A model generated the notes under the pieces. The model was given only the letters and a program-made list of their open reading frames with translations. It was not told the origin of the DNA and made no database searches. A stretch of 6,114 nt of DNA from Candidatus Levyibacteriota bacterium (lineage in GTDB: Bacteria > Patescibacteriota > Microgenomatia > Levybacterales > UBA12049): positions 1 through 6,114 of the forward strand of contig JAHFKF010000078.1 in NCBI GenBank assembly GCA_023245475.1, read 5' to 3'. Shown piece after piece: positions 1 through 5,192 of the stretch. A program made the position numbers and the translations under genes. Each line of letters starts with the position of its first letter. Position 1 is the first letter of the stretch.

Positions 1-1
1 C

Positions 2-391
2 TTAATTTACTTGACTAATAATTGTAGAAAGCCAGTAGAACGCCTTTGGATATCATCGTTAACCAAGGATGATATTGAAAAAGGGTTTTCTAATCTTAGA
101 TCAGCTAATCATTATGCTGGACTCAGAGATTCAGCACATGCAAGACAACAAGCAGATTATTTGATTGGCATTAATGGAACTAGAGCCTTTAGCCTTAAAG
201 CTAGCGACAATCAAAGTGGTAGAAGGGAGGTATTTTCGCTTGGTCGGGTGCAAACTCCAGTACTTTCTATCCTAGTTACCAGAGAAGAGCAAATTAATAA
301 TTTTAACCCTACAGAATATTTTGAAGTTTTAGCAACATTTGCGTCTAATAATGGTAGTAATAGTAATAATGCTAGTAATAATAGTTATTAA
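2..391 (+). pseudogene. topB: DNA topoisomerase III (type IA) internal fragment, 3'-truncated
   Basis: Type IA topoisomerases cut and rejoin one DNA strand to relax or decatenate DNA. The frame is open to the left edge, so the TTG at 11 is not a real start; residues LIY precede it in frame. Recognisable blocks are RKPVERLWISSLT, the ADYLIGINGTRAFSL segment (ADWLVGINLTRA in relatives) and FSLGRVQTPVLSILVTREEQI, the highly conserved SVGRVQTPTL block. By comparison with E. coli TopIII this corresponds roughly to residues 140-260. The similarity stops at about EYFEVLATF (340); an Asn/Ser-rich tail and a TAA follow. The active-site tyrosine (YPR motif) lies further downstream in family members and is absent, so the product could not cleave DNA. 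Chromosomal topB and the copies carried by conjugative elements cannot be told apart here. Confidence 0.8.
347..385 (+). repeat. AAT/AGT trinucleotide low-complexity tract
   Basis: Codons AAT, AGT, GGT and GCT alternate as imperfect units of the form AATAATGGTAGT, encoding NNGSNSNNASNNS directly after the last topoisomerase-like residues and just before the TAA at 389. Such tracts arise by slippage or can mark a recombination joint. Here the tract coincides with the point where homology to topoisomerase ends. Confidence 0.6.
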
Positions 392-613
392 GGGTTATGG
401 TGGTTAGGGCGTTATGGTATTACTCCTTATCCTTATCATGGTCAACGCCGTTCCACTATTATGATTAAAGCCTCTGAGCAATTTATTACTGAGACTTTAT
501 TGCCTGAATCTAATCAATTGCGAGCTACTTTGGTTTCTTACTTTGAAGAGGTTACTCGACGTGTTGTTCCTAAAGCTCTTTTCTCTGACACTTCTGAACC
601 TGAGCAACGTTAA
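392..613 (+). pseudogene. unrecognised open segment, probable gene remnant
   Basis: After the TAA at 389-391 the same frame stays open for 73 codons to the TAA at 611-613. The translation includes RYGITPYPYHGQRRSTIMIK and then a polar, helix-like stretch with FITETLLPE and YFEEVTRRVVP. I do not recognise the family, and it does not resemble the continuation of a topoisomerase. The only in-frame ATG (about 458) would give a 50-residue product, and no convincing ribosome binding site was seen, so a truncated tail of another gene is more likely than an intact small gene. Third codon positions are rich in T, unlike the A-rich flanks. The following 614-686 stretch shows no gene; it forms the 5' exon of the intron that starts at 687. 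Confidence 0.3.
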
Positions 614-671
614 CTTTCTCCAGCACTTTTCCCGCAAACTCATCATTTGCTACATTCTGGTAAAATTACCT

Positions 672-686
672 GATTGGAGATTTAAG
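672..686 (+). other. IBS2-IBS1, 5' exon target of group II intron 1
   Basis: The 15 nt before the proposed intron start are GATTGGA (672-678) followed by GATTTAAG (679-686). Each has a complement inside the intron: TCCAATC at 781-787 for the first, and CTTAAATT at 1046-1053 for the second (seven Watson-Crick pairs plus one G-U). Adjacent IBS2 and IBS1 directly upstream of the 5' splice site is the standard group II arrangement, and it is the main evidence placing the junction after 686. The pairing is read by eye and is not tested by folding. Confidence 0.55.
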
Positions 687-780
687 CTGCGATCCGTTTC
701 CTAGAAATGGCCTAAACAGTCAGGGATAGGAGCATAGATCCAAAAGGTCTTTGATAACTTAGTTTTAGTATTGGTGAAAT

Positions 781-787
781 TCCAATC
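781..787 (+). other. candidate EBS2 of intron 1
   Basis: TCCAATC is perfectly complementary to GATTGGA at 672-678, immediately upstream of the matched IBS1. A caution is that the local sequence ATTGG-TGAAATT-CCAAT can also fold on itself as a short hairpin, so this could be an internal stem and not the exon-binding loop. Confidence 0.4.
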
Positions 788-1035
788 CTCTAGATGCAAA
801 AGGAGTTGGTATAAGAAATTACATCAACCTTAAAGAGTGAAAGCACAATCCTCACGGTAGAGACTGATCATCAATCCGTGAAGCAGGAGTGAAAGGCGGT
901 AACTCTGAACTCAACAAAGAACCCCGCCGAGCACAGTTGAATATGGAAAGGAAATCAAACTCATGTCTGAATCGTCGTAATCCAAAACAAGCCTACGTGA
1001 GTTATTGGCTTGATCCAAAATGGAAAAAGAGAAAG

Positions 1036-1060
1036 CTGGACAAATCTTAAATTGATCCAG
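1036..1060 (+). other. EBS1 hairpin of intron 1
   Basis: A 5-bp stem CTGGA/TCCAG closes a 15-nt loop that contains CTTAAATT (1046-1053), complementary to the GATTTAAG that precedes the proposed intron start. Presentation of EBS1 in a terminal loop of domain I is typical of group II introns, which supports both the loop assignment and the 5' junction at 686/687. Confidence 0.55.
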
Positions 1061-1280
1061 GAAGCATCCAAAAGTACCTCGGCGAACAATGAGAACCTAA
1101 GTTCAACACAAAACTAAAACTAGGAACGGAATAACGAACCTTTAGCTCTCCAATGCAAATTGGAGCAGGTGTCAACCGCAAGCCAAAGGGGAGTGGGATC
1201 GTCTCAGAAGCCAACGACTATAGGAAAGCTATAGTATATGCTGACAGAGACACGATAATTTGGAAGGTATAGGTGTAGAA

Positions 1281-1285
1281 AGGAG
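1281..1285 (+). promoter_or_regulatory. ribosome binding site of the intron 1 maturase
   Basis: AGGAG lies 10 nt before the ATG at 1296. The upstream in-frame TTG at 1260 has no comparable site, so this favours 1296 as the start. The residues after it (MATEEIPMDKWKNIDWKKIE) look like a typical beginning for this maturase type. Confidence 0.5.
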
Positions 1286-1295
1286 CAAATATGTT

Positions 1296-2912
1296 ATGGC
1301 CACGGAAGAAATCCCGATGGATAAATGGAAAAACATTGATTGGAAGAAGATAGAAAAGAATGTTTTTAAGCTCCAAAGACGCATATATCGAGCCTCAAAT
1401 CGTGGAGATCAAAAAACAGTCTATAGACTCCAAAAACTTCTAACCAAATCTAGATCTGCAAAACTATTAGCAGTCAGAAGAGTGACACAAGACAACCAAG
1501 GGAAGAAGACAGCAGGAATTGATGGAATTAAATCATTAACTCCGAGCCAGAGATATACCCTTGCAAGTAACCTAAAAATAGGAAGGAGAGCTAGCCCAGT
1601 AAGACGCGTTTGGATACCAAAACCTGGAACAAGCGAAAAAAGAGGACTAGGTATTCCTACTATGTACGATAGGGCACTCCAAACACTGATTAAATCAACT
1701 CTTGAACCTGAATGGGAAGCAAGATTTGAGAACAATAGCTACGGATTTAGACCAGCAAGATCGTGTCACGATGCCATAGAAGCAATTTTTAATGCAATAA
1801 AGCAGAAAGCCAAATGGGTCTTAGATGCTGACATAGCAAAATGCTTCGACAGGATCGACCAAAAAGCCTTACTGAAGAAAATAAATACCATTCCAGTGAT
1901 AAGACGACAAATAAAAGCGTGGTTAAAAGCAGGAATGGTAGATAATGGGGAACTATATCCCACAAAAGAAGGTGTTCCACAAGGGGGAACAGTTTCACCA
2001 TTATTGATGAATATAGCTCTACACGGACTAGAAACTGTAATTAAAACTAGATCTCAATACAATGGCAGAATGAAAGTCAACTCTCCGATTGTAGTAAGAT
2101 ATGCGGATGATCTGGTAATTTTACACGAAGAAAAGAAAGTAATAGAGCAATGTCAATCAATCACCTCAGAATGGCTCAAAGAGATGGGTCTAGAATTAAA
2201 GCCAAGTAAGACCAAAATAGTTCATACACTTAAAAAATCAGAAGCAGGAGTAGGATTTGATTTTCTTGGATTTAGCATTAGGCAATACCGAGTAGGAAAA
2301 ACCAAATCAGGAAAGACTTCACACGGAAAACTACTTGGATTTAAAACCTTCATAAAACCAAGTAAGCAAGCAATAAAAAACCATACCCAAAGACTTAAAG
2401 AAGAAGTATGCAAGCAAAAAGCGGGAAAACAGGAAGAACTAATAAAAATCCTTAATCCCATAATTGTAGGCTGGTGTAACTTCTACTCGACAGTAGTAAG
2501 TAAAAAAATCTTTGGAAAAATAGGAACAAATTTATTCGCAACCTTACTTGCTTGGGCGACACGAAGACACCCAAAGAAATCAAAGACTTGGATAGCCAAA
2601 AAATACTGGAGAATCATTAAAGGAAAAGGATGGATATTCCAACCAACCGACAATGACCGCAGATTAACCAAGCACGTAGAAACACCGATCAAGAGACACC
2701 AGAAAGTGCAAGGCCATAGAAGTCCATATGACGGAGATTGGGTATATTGGAGTAAAAGATTAGGCTGCTATCCTAGAATCCCAAAAAGAGTTGCAAGACT
2801 CCTTAAGGAGCAAAAGGGAAAATGCCGAGAATGTGGATTATTCTTCACAGAAGCAGACTTAATTGAAATAGATCATATCTTTCCAAAAGAAATTGGTGGA
2901 CTAGATATCTAG
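1296..2912 (+). CDS. group II intron reverse transcriptase/maturase with HNH domain, C-terminus cut by an IS
   Basis: This intron-encoded protein binds its own RNA, helps it splice and reverse-transcribes it into DNA targets. Counted from the upstream TTG at 1260, an N-terminal RT domain precedes the RT core. Within the core are the PVRRVWIPKPG block (about 113-123), NNSYGFRPARSCHDAI (about 158-173), DADIAKCFDRID (189-200), GVPQGGTVSPLL (238-249) and the catalytic YADD (281-284). Next come the maturase domain X region (about 360-440, including NPIIVGWCNFYS) and an HNH zinc-finger endonuclease starting with CRECG and EIDH. The frame ends at a TAG whose last base is the first base of the inserted IS, so the stop is an insertion artefact. 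Only the final 26 residues, holding the N and second H of the HNH motif, are cut off. RT and maturase regions look intact, while DNA cleavage should be lost. The TTG at 1260 is an alternative start adding 12 residues. Confidence 0.9.
   Translation: MATEEIPMDKWKNIDWKKIEKNVFKLQRRIYRASNRGDQKTVYRLQKLLTKSRSAKLLAVRRVTQDNQGKKTAGIDGIKSLTPSQRYTLASNLKIGRRASPVRRVWIPKPGTSEKRGLGIPTMYDRALQTLIKSTLEPEWEARFENNSYGFRPARSCHDAIEAIFNAIKQKAKWVLDADIAKCFDRIDQKALLKKINTIPVIRRQIKAWLKAGMVDNGELYPTKEGVPQGGTVSPLLMNIALHGLETVIKTRSQYNGRMKVNSPIVVRYADDLVILHEEKKVIEQCQSITSEWLKEMGLELKPSKTKIVHTLKKSEAGVGFDFLGFSIRQYRVGKTKSGKTSHGKLLGFKTFIKPSKQAIKNHTQRLKEEVCKQKAGKQEELIKILNPIIVGWCNFYSTVVSKKIFGKIGTNLFATLLAWATRRHPKKSKTWIAKKYWRIIKGKGWIFQPTDNDRRLTKHVETPIKRHQKVQGHRSPYDGDWVYWSKRLGCYPRIPKRVARLLKEQKGKCRECGLFFTEADLIEIDHIFPKEIGGLDI
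2906..2911 (+). repeat. target-site duplication, left copy (TATCTA)
   Basis: TATCTA directly precedes the IS end and is repeated directly after the other end (4559-4564). Deleting the IS plus one copy joins GAT-ATC-TAT-AAC in frame and restores the maturase gene, which confirms the 6-bp duplication. Confidence 0.9.
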
Positions 2913-2922
2913 AGCGTGTCGC
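2912..2922 (+). repeat. IS terminal inverted repeat, distal to transposase start
   Basis: GAGCGTGTCGC is the exact reverse complement of 4548-4558. The repeat could be counted as 12 bp (AGAGCGTGTCGC), but the A at 2911 is better assigned to the target duplication because that assignment restores the maturase frame. Confidence 0.9.
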
Positions 2923-3021
2923 AGAATAGTTTGATAAAAAAAGGTAATGTTTTGTTTTAGAGCCTAACATATGGTTGCATCTTAAGGAGAGAAATACCAT
3001 CAATAAAAGCTCTAAGACTGA

Positions 3022-4428
3022 TCAAGCCACTTTTTTGAGAGCAGAAACTCTCTGATTGGACACATCTTTCAAGAGAGTGTTCAAATTTAAAGAAAGAATA
3101 GAAAGTTGTCCAGAGGCTCGAAGTGAAAGAAGGTTTCGTTGTTTTGGAAAGTTGAAACCATATTTTGGGGATTTCAAAGTTCCAATAATGCCTTCGGTTT
3201 TGCCACGCTCGCTTTTGACGATTTGGCGATCTTGGCCTGAAACAAGCCATTGAGCCTTTCCTTTTGGTTGAATACCAATTTTGCCTACTCCTTGTTTGGT
3301 CAATTTCTTTATTGTATTTGATGCATGCCCCCCTCGGTCGTACACTAATATTTGTGGGGCTGATTTTTCTCCAAATATCTTTCGGTAGTCTGCCAATGCT
3401 TGAAGTGGCATTAAGGTTTCGTGTGTGGTATCTAATATCATTGTACCAAAGACATAACCTCCTTTTATTTTGTTTATTAAATATTTGAAACCAAACTCCA
3501 CTAGTTTTCCATTTTTGTTGCGTACTATTGCTTTTGCTTGGGTAATTCCAGAGTGTAATATCTTGCCTGTTGCTACTTTTGCTGTGTTTATCCAATACTG
3601 GATTTGGGGTATCAATATTTTGGTCACTTCTACCATTTCTTTTAGCTTTTTGACTGCTGATTGTTGTAAGGACTTTGCTCCAACTCCTATGGATTCTATG
3701 ATTTGTGTGCTTGACACCATCAAATCTTCTGTTTGTCCTATTATATTGTTCAATAACTGTTGTTTTTCTTCTATCGTTTTGGCAAATAAATGATGTTCTT
3801 TTACTAGCTTGAGTACGGTTTTGGCTTTCTCTACTACTTCTGTTGCTACTGTTATTGTTGCTTTTTTTAATTGTCCAAACGCTCTTAGGCATCTCTGTGC
3901 TATACCTTTTAATATTCCTGGTTCGTTTGGATATCCTATTGGTAATTCTTGTGCTGTTGTATCTGCACTTAATACTTCTTTGTTCCCAAATCCATATTCT
4001 ACTGCTTTCTTTATTATCAATGCGTTTATTTGTTCTATTGCTTCTGCTCCTAATGCTTGCATTGCTCTCGCTATATTTGCATGATCTCGTACTTGAAATT
4101 GAGTTTGTTCTTGCCATCCTATAAACACCCGCGCTACTACGCTCTCTGCCATATATTCTTCCATTTGCCTTGAGTGAAAATGTTTTATCATCATCAGTAC
4201 TAATAATGGCACATACAATACTATTGGCCAAGCTTGTCCCCTTTTCCCATCTACGTTTTTGCCTGCTTTTCTCCATTGCTTTACCATTACTTCTGTTATT
4301 TCTTCCCACGGTAATGCTTCTTTTAGTTTCAGCAGTGGATGATTTGTTGGCACTAATATCGATACCATTTGCTCTTCTTCCCTTGAAGTCTTCTGTACTT
4401 CCAGGGTAATATTTTCTTGCTCGTTCAT
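3022..4428 (-). CDS. IS transposase (DDE type, ISNCY-like)
   Basis: This 468-residue protein catalyses cutting and joining of the IS ends. The probable catalytic triad is D156 in VLSADTTAQE, D364 in LVYDRGGHAS and E412 in ERGKTEGIIGTLK. The last two blocks closely resemble the second-D and E regions of ISNCY-type transposases, whose first block usually reads DTT plus a conserved E. Between the first and second D lies a long, Lys/Glu/Gln-rich, probably helical insertion (about 180-300). The N-terminal part (about 38-120) should be the DNA-binding and dimerisation region. The ATG at 4426-4428 is preceded by AGAGGA with 5-nt spacing, which supports the start. The frame is uninterrupted, and with both IS ends intact the element may still be active. 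IS family assignment is from memory of motifs, not a search. Confidence 0.88.
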   Translation of the reverse strand: MNEQENITLEVQKTSREEEQMVSILVPTNHPLLKLKEALPWEEITEVMVKQWRKAGKNVDGKRGQAWPIVLYVPLLVLMMIKHFHSRQMEEYMAESVVARVFIGWQEQTQFQVRDHANIARAMQALGAEAIEQINALIIKKAVEYGFGNKEVLSADTTAQELPIGYPNEPGILKGIAQRCLRAFGQLKKATITVATEVVEKAKTVLKLVKEHHLFAKTIEEKQQLLNNIIGQTEDLMVSSTQIIESIGVGAKSLQQSAVKKLKEMVEVTKILIPQIQYWINTAKVATGKILHSGITQAKAIVRNKNGKLVEFGFKYLINKIKGGYVFGTMILDTTHETLMPLQALADYRKIFGEKSAPQILVYDRGGHASNTIKKLTKQGVGKIGIQPKGKAQWLVSGQDRQIVKSERGKTEGIIGTLKSPKYGFNFPKQRNLLSLRASGQLSILSLNLNTLLKDVSNQRVSALKKVA

Positions 4429-4467
4429 GTCTTTCCTCTGGCCTTATTTCTTTCATTGCTCAAGGAA

Positions 4468-4495
4468 ATTACACGAACTTATTAGAGAATTTCAA
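4468..4495 (-). promoter_or_regulatory. candidate transposase promoter
   Basis: On the minus strand TTGAAA (4490-4495) and TGTAAT (4468-4473) are separated by 16 bp, close to the sigma-70 consensus, about 40 bp upstream of the transposase ATG. The -35 box lies inside one arm of the 15-bp inverted repeat at 4481-4520. AT-rich DNA yields such matches easily, so this is tentative. Confidence 0.35.
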
Positions 4496-4534
4496 TGAAA
4501 AAGATTTGAAATTCTCTAATCTTTCCTTTTTTTC
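4481..4534 (+). terminator. 15-bp hairpin plus T-tract, terminator-like on the + strand
   Basis: ATTAGAGAATTTCAA (4481-4495) and TTGAAATTCTCTAAT (4506-4520) form a perfect 15-bp stem with a 10-nt loop, followed by CTTTCCTTTTTTTC (4521-4534). Read on the + strand this looks like an intrinsic terminator, although the stem is AT-rich. It would end transcripts running antisense through the transposase, including any from the interrupted intron. On the minus strand the same hairpin would form in read-through transcripts entering the IS and might limit transposase expression. No T-tract follows on that strand. Confidence 0.5.
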
Positions 4535-4547
4535 AAATATCTTTTGC

Positions 4548-4558
4548 GCGACACGCTC
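4548..4558 (+). repeat. IS terminal inverted repeat, transposase-start side
   Basis: GCGACACGCTC is the exact reverse complement of the end at 2912-2922. It lies 120 bp upstream of the transposase start. Confidence 0.9.
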
Positions 4559-4564
4559 TATCTA
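4559..4564 (+). repeat. target-site duplication, right copy (TATCTA)
   Basis: Direct repeat of 2906-2911, immediately outside the IS. The maturase codons resume right after it. Confidence 0.9.
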
Positions 4565-4643
4565 TAACAATTTACAACTACTTCATCGACATTGCCATGA
4601 TGCAAAAACAACCAGAGATTTAGACGAGAGGAGGTGCGGATGA
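4565..4643 (+). pseudogene. C-terminal end of the intron 1 maturase HNH domain, separated by the IS
   Basis: Joined to 2911, this piece continues the frame as YNNLQLLHRHCHDAKTTRD and ends at a TGA at 4641-4643. It supplies N553 and H562 of the HNH motif and the second zinc-type pair (HRHC; numbering from the TTG at 1260), matching the CxxC and EIDH left of the IS. The restored protein would be 564 residues from the ATG at 1296 (576 from the TTG), a normal size for an HNH-bearing maturase. It has no start of its own and is not expected to be expressed alone. Confidence 0.9.
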
Positions 4644-4662
4644 CAAACGCCAAATTATTGAG

Positions 4663-4682
4663 GAGCCGTGTGAGGTGAAAGT
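4663..4682 (+). ncRNA. 5' half of domain V of group II intron 1
   Basis: GAGCCGTGTGAGGTGAAAGT matches the conserved start of bacterial group II domain V, with the catalytic AGC triad at 4664-4666, and lies 19 nt after the maturase stop as expected. The second strand of the hairpin (something like CTCACRYACGGTTC) does not follow; the sequence switches to the 5' end of another group II intron. The missing half is predicted beyond the right edge of the window. Confidence 0.8.
4668..4682 (+). other. IBS2-IBS1, target site of intron 2 within domain V
   Basis: GTGTGAG (4668-4674) is perfectly complementary to CTCACAC at 4902-4908. GTGAAAGT (4675-4682) pairs with GCTTTCGC at 4958-4965 with two G-U pairs. 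The two sites abut each other and the intron 2 start at 4683, the canonical geometry. Confidence 0.65.
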
Positions 4683-4901
4683 GTGCGCCGTGGAACTAGT
4701 TATTGAATCCTTGATGAAATCAAGAGAAGTTCGGAGGAAAACTTCTGGGTCATCTGATTAACCTGAAGGCGAAAGCCAGAGGGGAAAAGAGCATGTCAGA
4801 AAAGCGGAAAATATTGGAAGACGTTTAAGATATTGTTCTGCAAGACCCGCGAGATAGGGCAAAAGCTAAACTGCCTGAATCCTAATCTCCAGTGGTGGAA
4901 A

Positions 4902-4908
4902 CTCACAC
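4902..4908 (+). other. EBS2 of intron 2
   Basis: CTCACAC is the exact complement of GTGTGAG at 4668-4674, 220 nt into the intron, a reasonable place for EBS2 in domain I. Confidence 0.55.
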
Positions 4909-4948
4909 TCGCTGCTACAACGTCTATTAGGCAGTGCCATCATATATG

Positions 4949-4969
4949 TACTGTTAAGCTTTCGCAGTA
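4949..4969 (+). other. EBS1 hairpin of intron 2
   Basis: The stem TACTG/CAGTA closes the loop TTAAGCTTTCG. GCTTTCGC (4958-4965) pairs with the last eight exon bases GTGAAAGT, with two G-U pairs, about 275 nt into the intron. Confidence 0.6.
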
Positions 4970-5192
4970 TGTAACTTCCGTTTGATGGGCGATGACTAGC
5001 GAAGTCATTTAAGGAGATGAGTAGGATGCCTAAGTCTCGCTAGATACGTTCAATGGCAAAGGAACACGGGATTGTCTAAGGGACGCGAGTCCTAAGATGA
5101 CGGAGTACTCATAGTAGTCCGAGATAAGGAAAGCTTACTACATGGCGAAGGAGTACAGGTAATCTGACAACCAACAAAGTGAGGTACGCGAG

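Larger units (their letters stand above)
687..1250 (+). ncRNA. group II intron 1 ribozyme, domains I-III
   Basis: This non-coding stretch has structured-RNA character. A hairpin sits near the 5' end (694-700 with 704-710, loop CTA). The candidate EBS1 is displayed in a 15-nt loop closed by CTGGA/TCCAG (1036-1060). A probable domain II hairpin has a 7-bp stem CTCCAAT/ATTGGAG and a GCAA (GNRA) loop (1148-1165). A 7-bp stem ACTATAG/CTATAGT (1217-1235) lies in the region expected for domain III. No convincing protein frame was seen across it. Domain borders are approximate because no covariance model could be run. Confidence 0.65.
2912..4558 (-). mobile_element. insertion sequence, 1647 bp, DDE transposase, 6-bp target duplication
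   Basis: A complete IS is bounded by perfect 11-bp inverted repeats (GAGCGTGTCGC) and flanked by TATCTA duplications. Similarity between the ends continues imperfectly inward to an AAAAAAAGG run about 33 bp in. A single transposase gene on the minus strand fills most of it. The 2923-3021 stretch beyond the transposase stop holds no gene I can see. The family is uncertain; the 6-bp duplication and transposase layout resemble ISNCY-type (ISDol1-like) elements. It sits in domain IV of group II intron 1, inside the HNH codons of the maturase. Confidence 0.92.
687..4682 (+). mobile_element. group II intron 1 (ORF-bearing, HNH type), interrupted by an IS and by intron 2
   Basis: A retrotransposable self-splicing intron. 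The visible parts in order are ribozyme domains I-III (about 687-1250), domain IV carrying the maturase gene (1296-2911 plus 4565-4643), and the first 20 nt of domain V (4663-4682). The rest of domain V, domain VI and the 3' splice site should lie beyond the right edge, after intron 2. Without the 1647-bp IS and its 6-bp duplication the visible part is about 2.34 kb, consistent with an ORF-containing group II intron. The maturase looks most like the chloroplast-like class. The 5' boundary rests on EBS/IBS matching; the intron would begin CTGCG, not the consensus GUGYG. Confidence 0.75.
4683..5192 (+). ncRNA. group II intron 2 ribozyme, domains I-III
   Basis: About 510 nt of structured RNA with no protein frame seen. 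Visible hairpins include CTTGAT/ATCAAG (4710-4724), AGAAGT/ACTTCT (4725-4746), the EBS1 loop closed by TACTG/CAGTA (4949-4969) and ATGACT/AGTCAT (4992-5008). A domain III-like structure is closed by GTACTC/GAGTAC (5105-5156), with inner strands that include ATAGTAGTCCGAG and ACATGGCGAAGG, segments I recall as common in bacterial introns of this type. Confidence 0.7.

Noticed and set aside
465..704. A leucine-rich open frame running through 465-704 into the intron start.
   Set aside because: It overlaps the better-composed 392-613 frame, has no ribosome binding site and reads as a +1 shadow of a T-rich sequence.
1421..2692. Minus-strand open frames opposite the intron 1 maturase.
   Set aside because: They lie antisense to strongly conserved RT motifs and show no features of their own.
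2957..3015. TTAGAGC/GCTCTAA inverted repeat downstream of the transposase stop, considered as its terminator.
   Set aside because: Only 7 bp with a loop of about 45 nt and no adjoining T-tract on the transposase strand.
3056..4409. Several open frames of 65-107 codons on the + strand opposite the transposase.
   Set aside because: Hydrophobic, Leu/Ser-rich antisense shadows of the transposase, without motifs. They are not membrane proteins in any supportable sense.
2957..4456. A 499-codon open frame on the minus strand that fully overlaps the transposase in another frame.
   Set aside because: Its product is extremely rich in S, N, R, K and T with no recognisable motif, while the overlapping 468-codon frame has clear DDE blocks and a ribosome binding site. 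It is a shadow frame caused by base composition.
4681..4685. GTGTG as the first bases of intron 2.
   Set aside because: GTGCG at 4683 lets both IBS2 and IBS1 abut the junction with full pairing, so 4683 is the better boundary.
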